A DNA stretch of 64,000 bases from the NCBI RefSeq assembly GCF_000787395.1, contig NZ_JRAA01000001.1:372001-436000 (forward strand), in the 5' to 3' direction. A program made the position numbers and the translations under genes. Of this stretch, positions 36,271-45,668 are shown in pieces. The DNA comes from Solemya velum gill symbiont (GTDB lineage: Bacteria; Pseudomonadota; Gammaproteobacteria; Chromatiales; Chromatiaceae). Each line of letters begins with the position of its first letter. Position 1 is the first letter of the stretch. The notes below the pieces were generated by a model. It was not told the DNA's origin. It searched no databases and saw only the letters and a list, made by a program, of their open reading frames with translations.

Positions 36271-38073
36271 TTAGTGATCAACTGCAGCGTCTGCACCTTT
36301 AGGTACACGAACATCTTCAACCATGTGCTGAATATGCTCCGGCGGCGCCTTGGTGACGCTGGAGACAGTCAGTGCAACGGCAAAGTTGACGAGCGCGCCA
36401 ACTGAACCGAATGCATTGGGTGAAATACCGAAGAACCAGTTGGCTGTGAAGCCTTCTGAGCCTGCACCACCAATCAGGTGAGCAGTATTCGGGACGAACG
36501 CGATGCCCTTGTGCTGGAACACGTAGAACATTGTAACGCTGATACCTGCCAGCATACCCAGGATTGCACCTGTGTTGTTTACCTTCTTGGAGAAGATACC
36601 CATCATCAGTGCCGGGAAGATAGATGCTGCTGCCAGACCGAAGGCGATTGCCACGGTACCAGCCGCAAAATCTGGCGGATGCAGTCCAAGGTAACCAGCC
36701 GCGAAGATTGCACCTGCCATCGCGATACGCGATGCCATCAGTTCCGCGCCTTCCGAGATGTTCGGAGCAAAAATGCCCTTCAACAGGTCGTGCGAAATAG
36801 AGGATGCAATTGCAAGCAACAGACCAGCCGCAGTCGAGAGTGCAGCGGCAAGACCACCGGCAACAACGATTGCGATTACCCAGTTAGGCAGTTTCGCGAT
36901 TTCCGGATTAGCCAGTACCATGATGTCACGGTCAACCTTGGTCATCTCGCTTCCAGCCCAGCCATAACTTGCGGCTTTCGCTGCCATATCTTCGTTCTTC
37001 TCATTGTAGTACTGGATACGACCGTCACCGTTCTTGTCTTCGAACTTCAGAAGACCGGTTTTTTCCCAGTTCTTGAACCACTGTGGAGCATTCTCGTACG
37101 CGAGGTTGCCTTCAGCAGAACCGACTTCACCAGTCTGGATAGTGTTCATCAGATTCAGACGAGCCATTGCGCCAACAGCAGGAGCAGTGGTGTAAAGAAT
37201 CGCGATGAAGACCAGCGCCCAACCGGCTGAACTACGTGCGTCACGTACTTTAGGTACAGTGAAGAAGCGGATGATGACGTGTGGCAGGCCAGCAGTACCA
37301 ATCATCAGCGAGAAGGTGTACGCGAACATGTTCAGCTTGCTGCCGATTGTCTGTGTCGTGTACTCCTTGAAGCCGAGGTCGGTTACAACCTGGTCAAGGC
37401 GATCCAGCATATAGGTGCCGGAGCCGTCTCCCATGGCGCTACCAAGACCGATCTGTGGGAACGGTTGGTCAGTCAGCTGCAGTGAAATAAATACTGCAGG
37501 GATGGTGTATGCGAAGATGAGTACGACGTACTGGGCAATCTGGGTATATGTAATACCTTTCATACCACCGAGTACCGCGTAAACAAATACGATAGCCATA
37601 CCAATGTAGAGACCAGTGTCGTAGTCAGTCTGGAGGAAGCGTGAGAACGCAACACCGATGCCTTTCATCTGGCCGATTACGTAAGTAATCGATGCGATGA
37701 TCAGACACAGAACAGCCACAATACGGGCAGCTTTTGAGTAGTAACGGTCGCCGATGAACTCCGGAACGGTGAACTTGCCGAACTTACGCAGGTAAGGTGC
37801 AAGAAGCATTGCCAGGAGTACGTAACCGCCGGTCCATCCCATCAGGAAGACTGATGCGCCGTAGCCATTGAAGGCAATCAGGCCAGCCATCGAGATGAAA
37901 GATGCAGCTGACATCCAGTCAGCAGCGGTAGCCATACCGTTTGCAACCGGGTGGATGCCTTTACCAGCGACGTAGAATTCGCCGGTGGTGGCAGCACGTG
38001 CCCAGATTGCGATGCCGATATAGAGCAGGAATGTTGCTCCAACGACAGCATAGGTTAAAGTTTGCAGATCCAT
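36271..38073 (-). CDS. sodium:solute symporter, acetate (ActP) type
   Basis: This 600-residue SSS-family transporter has about thirteen hydrophobic segments and ATAADWMSAASFISMAGLIA near the N-terminus, then GYVLLAMLLAPYLRKFGKFT, VPEFIGDRYYSKAAR and GGLAAALSTAAGLLLAIASS. It belongs to the longer VC_2705-like subgroup that pairs with a DUF4212 small subunit, encoded here 13 bases upstream. Substrate is probably acetate or another short carboxylate with Na+, consistent with acs nearby. The loop near residues 330-380 holds a calcium-loop-like DKNGDGRIQYY. Confidence 0.9.
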   Translation of the reverse strand: MDLQTLTYAVVGATFLLYIGIAIWARAATTGEFYVAGKGIHPVANGMATAADWMSAASFISMAGLIAFNGYGASVFLMGWTGGYVLLAMLLAPYLRKFGKFTVPEFIGDRYYSKAARIVAVLCLIIASITYVIGQMKGIGVAFSRFLQTDYDTGLYIGMAIVFVYAVLGGMKGITYTQIAQYVVLIFAYTIPAVFISLQLTDQPFPQIGLGSAMGDGSGTYMLDRLDQVVTDLGFKEYTTQTIGSKLNMFAYTFSLMIGTAGLPHVIIRFFTVPKVRDARSSAGWALVFIAILYTTAPAVGAMARLNLMNTIQTGEVGSAEGNLAYENAPQWFKNWEKTGLLKFEDKNGDGRIQYYNEKNEDMAAKAASYGWAGSEMTKVDRDIMVLANPEIAKLPNWVIAIVVAGGLAAALSTAAGLLLAIASSISHDLLKGIFAPNISEGAELMASRIAMAGAIFAAGYLGLHPPDFAAGTVAIAFGLAAASIFPALMMGIFSKKVNNTGAILGMLAGISVTMFYVFQHKGIAFVPNTAHLIGGAGSEGFTANWFFGISPNAFGSVGALVNFAVALTVSSVTKAPPEHIQHMVEDVRVPKGADAAVDH

Positions 38074-38086
38074 TTATTTCCCCCTG

Positions 38087-38344
38087 TTAATCTTCGTGAA
38101 CGTCATGTTTACGATCAAGCGCATTCATGCGTGAAGCATAAAAGAAGATCAAAACTACGAAGGTGTAAATAGATCCCTGCTGTGCGAACCAGAATCCCAG
38201 TTTGTAACCGCCGAGGCTAATAGCGTTCAGTGGTTCTACCAGGACAATGCCGAACAGATAAGAGACGACGAACCAGACAGTGAGACAAAACGCGATAAGG
38301 CGCTTGTTCGCTGACCAGTAGTCTGACGCTGAGGTTTCACTCAT
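38087..38344 (-). CDS. DUF4212 symporter small subunit
   Basis: This 85-residue protein has two transmembrane helices (about 14-35 and 52-72). The family pattern SDYWSANKRLIAFCLTVWFV, then FGIVLVEPLN, then GFWFAQQGSIYTFVVLIFFY is easily recognised. It is the conserved upstream partner of the ActP-type symporter and is translated in the same operon. It is probably needed for assembly or activity of the symporter in the inner membrane. Confidence 0.92.
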   Translation of the reverse strand: MSETSASDYWSANKRLIAFCLTVWFVVSYLFGIVLVEPLNAISLGGYKLGFWFAQQGSIYTFVVLIFFYASRMNALDRKHDVHED

Positions 38345-38537
38345 TTGGGTGCTCTCCTCTCTAAGTTTATGGACATTAATTATTAGTTAAAGACTTCCGT
38401 GTACAAAAACACCCACGCAGGTAAACCTGGTGGCTGTAGTAAGCTCCTTTCTTCATCCCCCCCCCATTATTGACCCGGGGAGCATGATAAGCTTAACAGG
38501 ACATTTTGTTCATTGCACCATAAAATCTGACAGGAAT

Positions 38538-40784
38538 ATGGAAAATCTTAATTACAACCAAGAAGGGCTGGAAACCCAGCCACTAGGCCAATTTACTGAA
38601 AAAGCGTACCTTGATTACTCTATGTACGTCATCCTTGATCGTGCACTGCCAAACATCGGTGATGGTCTCAAACCAGTGCAGAGACGCATTGCCTACGCAA
38701 TGTCTGAACTAGGACTCTCTGCAACCGCGAAATTCAAAAAATCGGCACGTACCATCGGTGATGTGCTGGGTAAGTTCCATCCCCACGGTGACAGCGCCTG
38801 TTACGAGGCTATGGTATTGATGGCGCAGGGTTTTTCCTATCGCTATCCACTTGTTGACGGCCAGGGGAACTGGGGCTCTGCAGACGACCCCAAGTCATTT
38901 GCAGCGATGCGCTACACGGAGGCACGCCTGGCGCCATATGCCAAGGCGCTTTTGTCTGAACTGGGGCAGGGAACAGTCGACTGGCAGCCCAATTTCGACG
39001 GTACTCTCGAAGAGCCGGTGGTACTCCCTGCGCGTGTACCCAATATCCTGCTCAATGGCGGAAGTGGTATCGCGGTCGGTATGGCGACAGATATTCCCCC
39101 ACATAATCTGCGTGAAGTCGTGGCTGCCTGCATTCGTCTGATTGAGTCACCTAAATCGACTGTTAGCGAGCTGATGGAGGATGTGCAGGGGCCGGATTTC
39201 CCGACCGAAGCCGAAATTATTTCGACTCGAGAAGAGCTTCAGAAGATTTATGAGAGTGGCAACGGCAGCGTCCGCATGCGTGCCACCTGGGAGCATGAGC
39301 AGGGCGAGGTCGTTGTGCATGCACTGCCTTACCAGGTTTCCGGCTCCAAGGTGATGGAGCAGATTGCACACCAGATGCGGGCGAAGAAAATGCCCTGGAT
39401 CGAAGACCTGCGTGACGAGTCGGATCATGAAAACCCGACGCGCCTGGTGATCGTTCCACGCTCCAATCGAATCGATATCGAGCGCATGATGTCGCACCTG
39501 TTTGCAACCACTGATCTTGAGCGCAGCTATCGCGTCAACATGAATGTCATTGGTATCAATGGGCGGCCGCAGGTCAAGAATCTGCTTACGCTGCTGAAAG
39601 AGTGGCTGAAATTTCGTTTTGAAACAGTACGCCGCCGTCTTGAGCATCGTCTTGATAAGGTCAATAGCAGACTGCATCTGCTTGATGGCCTGCTGGTCGC
39701 TTTCCTCAATCTCGATGAGGTGATTCATATCATTCGTACCGAGGATGAGCCGAAGAAAGTGCTGATGGCGCGTTTCGAACTGAGCGAGTTACAGGCTGAT
39801 TACATTCTTGATACGCGCCTGCGTCAACTTGCGCGACTCGAAGAGATGAAGATTCGCGGAGAGCAGGAAGAGCTTGCCAAGGAGCGCGACAAGCTTGAAA
39901 AAACACTCGGCTCCAAGGCACGTATGAAAACCCTGATTCGCAAAGAGCTGGAAGCAGATGCCGAGGAGTTCGGTGATGACCGGCGCTCACAGATCGTTAC
40001 ACGTGAAGCATCCGAAGCACTTGATGAGAACGCGCTGACACCAAGCGAACCGATTACGGTTGTACTATCCGGGAAGGGTTGGGTACGCGCTGCCAAGGGG
40101 CATGAGATTGATGCGTCAACTCTTAACTACAAGGCGGGAGACCATTACCTCTCCAGCGAACGAATGCGAACCAATCAACAGGCTGTATTTCTCGATTCAA
40201 CCGGGCGTAGTTACTCTCTCATGGCACACAGTTTGCCATCAGCAAGAGGGCAGGGTGAACCTCTGACCGGGCGCCTGTCACCACCAGCGGGTGCCTCCTT
40301 TGTTGCCGTGATTGGCGGAGCCCCCGAGGTCTGGTACCTGATGGCATCAGATGCAGGATACGGTTACCGGGTACAGTTGAAGGATCTGTATGCCAATAAG
40401 AAAGCAGGCAAGGCTGTGCTGAAACTACCGAAGAATTCGGTTGCGATGCAACCGGCACTGATTCACTCGGATGAGGACAGGCTTGTTGCTATTACCAATG
40501 ACGGGCACATGCTGGTATTCCCTGTAACCGAGTTGCCGGCGATGAGTCGTGGCAAGGGCAACAAGATTATCTCAATACCGGGCAAGAAGTCAGAGGCGCG
40601 CGAAGAGTTTGTCGTTGCCATTGCCTGTGTGCCGCCTGGCGGACAGTTGAAGGCGATTTCAGGCAAGCGTCACATTAACCTGAAACAAGCAGACCTGGAT
40701 GCTTATTCAGGTGAGAGAGGACGTCGTGGCAGTAAGTTGCCGAGAGGTTTTCAGAAGATTGATGCTGTTGAGGTGATTCTCTAA
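38538..40784 (+). CDS. parC: DNA topoisomerase IV subunit A
   Basis: ParC cleaves and religates DNA to decatenate daughter chromosomes, with ParE as ATPase partner (not in this window). It has the N-terminal [20 protein letters not shown] and [18 protein letters not shown] segments. The active-site tyrosine is in AMRYTEARL, preceded by the quinolone-region [17 protein letters not shown]. The C-terminal propeller follows. From ATG 38538 it has 748 residues, close to the E. coli length; the frame is open to 38430 but that extension (HPPPIIDPG...) is not family-like. It is convergent with the MotB-like gene. Confidence 0.95.
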   Translation: MENLNYNQEGLETQPLGQFTEKAYLDYSMYVILDRALPNIGDGLKPVQRRIAYAMSELGLSATAKFKKSARTIGDVLGKFHPHGDSACYEAMVLMAQGFSYRYPLVDGQGNWGSADDPKSFAAMRYTEARLAPYAKALLSELGQGTVDWQPNFDGTLEEPVVLPARVPNILLNGGSGIAVGMATDIPPHNLREVVAACIRLIESPKSTVSELMEDVQGPDFPTEAEIISTREELQKIYESGNGSVRMRATWEHEQGEVVVHALPYQVSGSKVMEQIAHQMRAKKMPWIEDLRDESDHENPTRLVIVPRSNRIDIERMMSHLFATTDLERSYRVNMNVIGINGRPQVKNLLTLLKEWLKFRFETVRRRLEHRLDKVNSRLHLLDGLLVAFLNLDEVIHIIRTEDEPKKVLMARFELSELQADYILDTRLRQLARLEEMKIRGEQEELAKERDKLEKTLGSKARMKTLIRKELEADAEEFGDDRRSQIVTREASEALDENALTPSEPITVVLSGKGWVRAAKGHEIDASTLNYKAGDHYLSSERMRTNQQAVFLDSTGRSYSLMAHSLPSARGQGEPLTGRLSPPAGASFVAVIGGAPEVWYLMASDAGYGYRVQLKDLYANKKAGKAVLKLPKNSVAMQPALIHSDEDRLVAITNDGHMLVFPVTELPAMSRGKGNKIISIPGKKSEAREEFVVAIACVPPGGQLKAISGKRHINLKQADLDAYSGERGRRGSKLPRGFQKIDAVEVIL

Positions 40785-40786
40785 AC

Positions 40787-40861
40787 GTCATGCCAGCCTT
40801 GAGCAGGCATCCATGAATGCATGCGCTGTTCTGGATGGGCCCCGGGTCAAGCCCGGGATGA
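40787..40861. repeat. intergenic palindromic element, copy 2 (with CCCGGG core)
   Basis: After the parC stop, ACGTCATGCCAGCCTTGAGC opens the element and the CCCCGGGTCAAGCCCGGGAT core with GACG closes it at 40861. The core is the inverse of the element at 28571-28595. It also separates the convergent MotB-like gene. Confidence 0.55.
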
Positions 40862-40872
40862 CGTTTTATCGA

Positions 40873-42516
40873 CTACTCACAATTCCTGTTACTGTAATAA
40901 TAATCGTGTTTGTGCAACTGGCTGGTCAAACGCCATGCCTCTGCGTGCGAGATGGTGTCGCTCTTGGGGAAGATAATATGGACATAGAGGTCTGAACAGT
41001 GCTCCTCGGCAATCTTGGCCAATAACGCATCAGTATCCGCAAGGCTGAGAACACGCGGTGAATGACCGGGAACTGTGACTTCAAAACTGTTGTCCGGCAA
41101 GTGAACTGTCTTGACGATGTACTTGCTTTCCTTGGTGCGTGCAGGCCTGAAGAGTTTGTCATATTCAACTTTCAGGTCGTTGAACTCGGTTTCAAGGCTG
41201 GTGTAGTGCTGTTGTGATGCCTTGATATTGGAGACGGCCGTTTCGAGTTCGGCTGTTTTCTCATCCAGTGCCAGTTGCAGGGTCTGCAGCTGTGCCTGGT
41301 TGGAAGAGAGTGCTTCGTTCTTTTCCGTCAGGTTGTTTTTTGTCAGGTCGAGTGATGCCAGTAGTTCGGCAATCTGCGTATTGAGGTTGGCACTCTGCTG
41401 ATCAAGCTCTTCCTGCCTGCTGCGCAGCGCAGCAATCTCGTTCGCTTTTTCGCTGTTGGCAAGTTCCGATGCCTTGAATGCAGCCTGTGCTTCACTGGTC
41501 AGCTCTCGCTGTGTTTCCAGTTGCTCGCGCATGCTCTCGATCGAGACCTGCTGTTCATCACGTGTCTGTTCCAGTGTTGTGATGAGAGCAATCTTTCTTG
41601 CAAGTTCTTCGCCAAGTATTTTTACTTCATTTCTGGATTTGCTGTCGAGGCCCTGCAGGTCTGCAACGAGTTGGTCCTTCTCTGTCAGCAACGCGTCGTA
41701 CTCCTGTTGCATGGACGTGACGAGATCACGCTGCTTCTGAAGTTCAGTATCTCTTTCGCTGAGCATCTGTTGAGTTGCTTCAAGATTTGCAGAGAGCTCC
41801 TCTTTGTTGGCGGAAAGGCTTTTTTCACGTTCTTGAAGTTGACTGATAATACTAAGGCGCTCGCTTTCCCTGTTTTTGAGTTGCTCGATCGTGGACAACT
41901 GTGAACTTTCGCTACTTCTCAGCTGCTCGATCGCTGCCAGTTGTTCGCTTTCCTTCTTTTTGAGCTGCTCAATGACTGCGAGTTGTTCACTCTCCAGTTT
42001 CTTTAGCTGCTCAATGGTGGCCAGCTGTTGAGTTTCCCTGCTCTTGAGTTGCTCAATGGCAGCCTGTTGTTGAACTCCCTTGTTTTCGAGTTGCTGGATC
42101 GTGGCAAGCTGCTGACTCTCCCTCGTCTGAAGTTTCTCGATGGCAACCCGCTGGTTATTTTCCTTGGTCTTGAGTTGGGCAATAGCGGCAAGGCGCTGCT
42201 TATCTCTCTCGGTGAATTCAGTAACACTACCCTCAAGCAGGGAGATCTGTGTCTGCTTCTCTTCGAGAATCTTGTTTAGAGTTTTCTTTTCCTGGCTGAC
42301 CTGGATTGCCATTGACGAGGCCGCACGCTCCGAGGCTAGAGTCTCACGCAGTTGCGTCACCAGCTCGGTGTTTTTCACCAGCAGGACGACCATTGCTAAC
42401 AGGAAGATCATGACGATAACAGTCATGATGTCTGTAAATGATGGCCAGAAGCTCTCGTTATGATCGGTCTGGCCGCGATTCAGGCGCAGATCGATGTGAT
42501 TATCGTTGGCTGGCAT
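40873..42516 (-). CDS. MotB-like N-terminus on a giant coiled coil, no OmpA domain
   Basis: This 547-residue protein has one N-terminal helix (about residues 25-47: PSFTDIMTVIVMIFLLAMVV) whose Asp29 matches the proton-binding Asp of MotB/ZorB-type stators. Residues 50-475 are almost entirely coiled coil. Residues 108-233 are nine 14-residue repeats like QLATIEQLKKLESE, in-phase double heptads (DNA 41818-42195). The last about 75 residues (KYIVKTVHLPDNSFEVTVPG, then LYVHIIFPKSD, then YYYSNRN) form a globular domain not resembling OmpA/peptidoglycan-binding. Its ATG overlaps the stop of the MotA-like gene. It probably forms an ion-driven complex with it. If N-in, the coil would be periplasmic. 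Function unknown; ExbD or Zorya-like ZorB are distant parallels. Confidence 0.75.
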   Translation of the reverse strand: MPANDNHIDLRLNRGQTDHNESFWPSFTDIMTVIVMIFLLAMVVLLVKNTELVTQLRETLASERAASSMAIQVSQEKKTLNKILEEKQTQISLLEGSVTEFTERDKQRLAAIAQLKTKENNQRVAIEKLQTRESQQLATIQQLENKGVQQQAAIEQLKSRETQQLATIEQLKKLESEQLAVIEQLKKKESEQLAAIEQLRSSESSQLSTIEQLKNRESERLSIISQLQEREKSLSANKEELSANLEATQQMLSERDTELQKQRDLVTSMQQEYDALLTEKDQLVADLQGLDSKSRNEVKILGEELARKIALITTLEQTRDEQQVSIESMREQLETQRELTSEAQAAFKASELANSEKANEIAALRSRQEELDQQSANLNTQIAELLASLDLTKNNLTEKNEALSSNQAQLQTLQLALDEKTAELETAVSNIKASQQHYTSLETEFNDLKVEYDKLFRPARTKESKYIVKTVHLPDNSFEVTVPGHSPRVLSLADTDALLAKIAEEHCSDLYVHIIFPKSDTISHAEAWRLTSQLHKHDYYYSNRNCE

Positions 42517-43481
42517 TACTCTAGGTCATCCGCTGTAAGAACTGTTTTATTACTGTGGTCTTCGAGGCGGAAGCCCTCGCGCAGGATAGCTTTCAGTTCA
42601 TCGATTTCAGCAGGCATGGCTTCTGTCTGGTCGTTGAAGCGTCCGATTGCATGCGCCATGGTGTTTTCCATTTTGCTGAACTGTAACTGCGAATGATCCA
42701 TCTTCTTGACCAGTTGTTGCAGCATACGCAACAGCCCGGTCATTTCGTAAATCACGTTTTCATTTGTGACCTGGAACTTAGGTGTGAGATGGACGTTGGT
42801 CACTTCCTCGATGGCAGAGACAAGATTGGTCTGCACATCGGTGGTCTTGAAGTAGAAATAACCGAAGAAGAAGTAGCAGGCGATCGCGGTCATGGTTGTG
42901 GAGAGTGCGGTAGACATGCCGTGGATAACCATGCCCATGCCGCCTGATTCGACCGCCGTCTGCAGCATATCGGATGCACCAATCAAGGCGATTGAAAGCG
43001 CCACGATGGTACCGAATACACCGGTCAGAATAAGAACGTTATTGATAAAACGCGGCAGTCCGATCTTGTTGCTCTCGTTGGCCAGCAGGGTCGAAGTCAT
43101 GGTGCCCAGGTTAATCGGCGTGCGGCTCTCGTAGAGGTGCTGCATCACCATGAAGCGTTGGGCGATGAGTGACTTGCTGCCGACTTCCTCCAGCGGGTTC
43201 TCCGGATCCTGGCTCATATTTTCCAGAAACTGCTCGATTGCCTCTTCCTCGCGAGAGTAGGCGAGCAGCAGCATGACAATTTTTACCAGACCTGCGAGAA
43301 ACAGGAAGAGGATCAGTCCATTGATCACCAGGCCGAGTTGTAATGCCTCCCCGGTGTCGAAGTAGAGTGATTTAATTGTTTGCGACTGCCAGAAGGCTAT
43401 AATGACTGCCAGAAGGCCGAAAATAACCATCTGGACAAGTATATTTTTACAGTAGCGTCGCCTGAATTTAATCATTTCCAA
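42516..43481 (-). CDS. MotA/TolQ/ExbB-like proton channel protein
   Basis: This 321-residue inner-membrane protein has about four transmembrane helices (near 15-33, 48-72, 145-170 and 185-210). The family core appears as ILTGVFGTIVALSIALIGAS followed by GMSTALSTTMTAIACYFFFG, the pore-lining region of MotA/TolQ/ExbB proteins. A cytoplasmic loop separates helices 2 and 3, and a helical C-terminal tail (VKKMDHSQLQFSKMENTM) is present. It probably forms a ring around the MotB-like coiled-coil partner encoded directly downstream (stop and ATG overlap as TAATG) and conducts protons or Na+. What it drives is unknown. Confidence 0.85.
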   Translation of the reverse strand: MEMIKFRRRYCKNILVQMVIFGLLAVIIAFWQSQTIKSLYFDTGEALQLGLVINGLILFLFLAGLVKIVMLLLAYSREEEAIEQFLENMSQDPENPLEEVGSKSLIAQRFMVMQHLYESRTPINLGTMTSTLLANESNKIGLPRFINNVLILTGVFGTIVALSIALIGASDMLQTAVESGGMGMVIHGMSTALSTTMTAIACYFFFGYFYFKTTDVQTNLVSAIEEVTNVHLTPKFQVTNENVIYEMTGLLRMLQQLVKKMDHSQLQFSKMENTMAHAIGRFNDQTEAMPAEIDELKAILREGFRLEDHSNKTVLTADDLE

Positions 43482-43620
43482 TGGTGGAATCCCCGGGAAC
43501 TATCAATTGAATGTGCAATAGTTTCTTATGTAGGCTCGTGCTTGTCAAAGGTTCTTGTCAATCGGCCCACTCTTTTTAATTGAAATGTTGCCATCCCGGA
43601 GACTGAGGAAGTCGTAAATA

Positions 43621-44844
43621 ATGTCTGACAAATGTTTAAAATCCGATTTGCTGGAAGCGTTTTCTGCTGCATTGCGGGCTGTAGACCCAGTTGCTGTTAC
43701 CAGCAGGGCCGTTAGCGAATGGGATAATGGCAAACCGGTTAGTGTGATTGCAATCGGCAAGGCTGCTTGCGGTCTCTACGAGGGCGCATGGCAAGCGCTG
43801 GGTGATCAAATTAATGCGGCACTGGTGATCACCGGGCGTGAGTATGCCCGTTCGGTACCCGGCGACCCGGAGTTCTGTTTTGGCGCACACCCTGTTCCTG
43901 ATCAGGGGAGTGTTGATGCAGGCAAACGTCTTGTTGAGTTTCTGACCACCAGCTGCAAACACAATCGCATCCTTGTATTGATATCAGGTGGATCATCGGC
44001 AATGGTTGAACGGCTGCGTGATGGCGTCGGTTTCGATGACCTGCAGCGAGTGAATGAATGGCTGCTTGCAAGTGGTTTCGATATCTTGCAGATGAATGCC
44101 ATTCGTAAACGGCTTTCTGCCATCAAGGGTGGTGGCCTGCTCGATTTTCTTCCGCATCATGATGCGCAGGTGATGCTGATTTCTGACGTGCCCGGGGATG
44201 ACTTGGGCAGCATCGGATCGGGACTGATGACTGATGATCAAGAGCTATCGACGAAAATCATGGCACTTTCACTACCGTCCTGGGTAGAAACACTACTTCA
44301 AACCGGTAGTGACTCTCCGCAGCGACCTGCAATTTCACAACAATTGATTGCATCCAACACAATAGCGCTCGATGCGGCTGAACAATCGCTTCTCCCTCTT
44401 GGTTTGCCGGTGATGAGGCATGGCCTGTTGCAGGGCGATGCCGTGGTACGTGGTGGGGAAATTGGCTCGTTCCTGTTACAGGCCGATCCCGGAATTCACC
44501 TGTGGGGTGGCGAAACCACCATGAACCTGCCTGAAAATCCGGGCAGGGGTGGGCGCAACCAGCACCTGGCGTTAACCCTGGCAAAAAGAATTGATGGCGC
44601 CAGTGAGGATATCAGGGTGCTGGCTGCCTCGACTGACGGCATCGATGGGGCCAGCCAGGATGCAGGTGCGATTGTGGATACACAGACAATCGAGAATGGA
44701 CGTTCACTTGGGCTCAATGCCAATGATGCATTGGTTCGCGCAGACAGCAACAGTTATTTTGACGAGTTGGGTGCACTGGTTCATACGGGGGCAACAGGTA
44801 CCAACGTGATGGACCTGGTTATCGCCTGCAAGCAGCCACTATGA
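43621..44844 (+). CDS. glycerate 2-kinase type (DUF4147/MOFRL family)
   Basis: This 407-residue protein of the GLYCTK/TtuD-type glycerate kinase family phosphorylates D-glycerate, linking glycolate/tartrate or serine-cycle metabolism to glycolysis. Seen: VIAIGKAACGLYEGAWQALG, the LVLISGGSSAMVERL loop, AIRKRLSAIKGGGLL, LISDVPGDDLGSIGSG and a MOFRL-like LWGGETTMNLPENPGRGGRN with NQHLAL. Divergent from the MotA-like gene. The next gene overlaps its stop, so a DUF455 protein is co-expressed. Confidence 0.85.
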   Translation: MSDKCLKSDLLEAFSAALRAVDPVAVTSRAVSEWDNGKPVSVIAIGKAACGLYEGAWQALGDQINAALVITGREYARSVPGDPEFCFGAHPVPDQGSVDAGKRLVEFLTTSCKHNRILVLISGGSSAMVERLRDGVGFDDLQRVNEWLLASGFDILQMNAIRKRLSAIKGGGLLDFLPHHDAQVMLISDVPGDDLGSIGSGLMTDDQELSTKIMALSLPSWVETLLQTGSDSPQRPAISQQLIASNTIALDAAEQSLLPLGLPVMRHGLLQGDAVVRGGEIGSFLLQADPGIHLWGGETTMNLPENPGRGGRNQHLALTLAKRIDGASEDIRVLAASTDGIDGASQDAGAIVDTQTIENGRSLGLNANDALVRADSNSYFDELGALVHTGATGTNVMDLVIACKQPL

Positions 44845-45668
44845 CGATGTCTGACTCGACCAATCTTTTCGTGCGGGCACGCGCAGCCCTGATGGAAGCG
44901 GAGCCACAACGCAAATGTGAACTTGCAGACCGGTTGTATAGTGACTGGAATAACAACCTGCTGAAAATCGAGAGCGACAGCGATGCTGTGCGCACGGATG
45001 TGACCGAGCCCGGGCGTCCGTTAAAACCCGAGCTGGTACATCCGCGCGCATTGCCGCGCCGTGGCCTTGGAACGCAGGAAGGGCAGGCTGCACTGATTCA
45101 CGCGGTCACACACATCGAATTTAACGCCATCAATCTGGCGCTTGATGCTGTCTACAGATATCCCGGAATGCCTGTGGAATACTATGGCGACTGGCTCCGT
45201 GTAGCACATGAAGAATCCAAGCATTTCAATCTATTACGTAATAAATTGAATAAAATGGATTATGATTATGGTGATTTCGTCGCGCACAATGGTTTATGGG
45301 AAATTGCGATGCGAACAGCACATGACCTGGTACACCGCATGGCCATGGTGCCGCGTATGATGGAGGCACGCGGCCTGGATGTGACGCCAGACATGATCAA
45401 ACGCTTCCGCAAGATCGGTGACCTTGAGACTGCTGAAATACTCAAGATCATCCTCAGCGAGGAGATCGGGCACGTCGAGGCGGGATCCCGCTGGTTCAGT
45501 TTCCTGTGCAAAGAGCGTGGTATTGATGCGGAACAAACCTGGCTCGACCTGGTTCAAACTTACCTGGCATCTGATATTCGCTGCCCGCTGCATTGGGAAA
45601 CACGCAAGCAGGCCGGCTTTTCCGACAATGAACTGGAGCAATTGCAGGAACTATGTACAAGAAACTGA
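44841..45668 (+). CDS. DUF455 ferritin-like protein
   Basis: This 275-residue helical protein of family DUF455 has ferritin-like metal-binding carboxylates and histidines: ALIHAVTHIEFNAINLALDA, then WLRVAHEESKHFNLLRNKLN, then LKIILSEEIGHVEAGSRWFS. The E-x6-E/E-x2-H pattern suggests a di-iron or similar site. The function is unknown, but resemblance to MiaE-type ferritin-like hydroxylases has been noted. Its start overlaps the glycerate kinase stop, and its end overlaps the next gene by 16 bases, so three genes form one operon. Confidence 0.8.
   Translation: MTMSDSTNLFVRARAALMEAEPQRKCELADRLYSDWNNNLLKIESDSDAVRTDVTEPGRPLKPELVHPRALPRRGLGTQEGQAALIHAVTHIEFNAINLALDAVYRYPGMPVEYYGDWLRVAHEESKHFNLLRNKLNKMDYDYGDFVAHNGLWEIAMRTAHDLVHRMAMVPRMMEARGLDVTPDMIKRFRKIGDLETAEILKIILSEEIGHVEAGSRWFSFLCKERGIDAEQTWLDLVQTYLASDIRCPLHWETRKQAGFSDNELEQLQELCTRN

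Noticed and set aside
38430..38537. 36-codon N-terminal extension of ParC
   Set aside because: Sequence is not ParC-like, and ATG 38538 gives the family's normal start and length.
41818..42195. Possible CRISPR or minisatellite array
   Set aside because: The 42-bp period is coding and diverged, encoding in-phase double heptads without unique spacers; no CRISPR array exists in the window.
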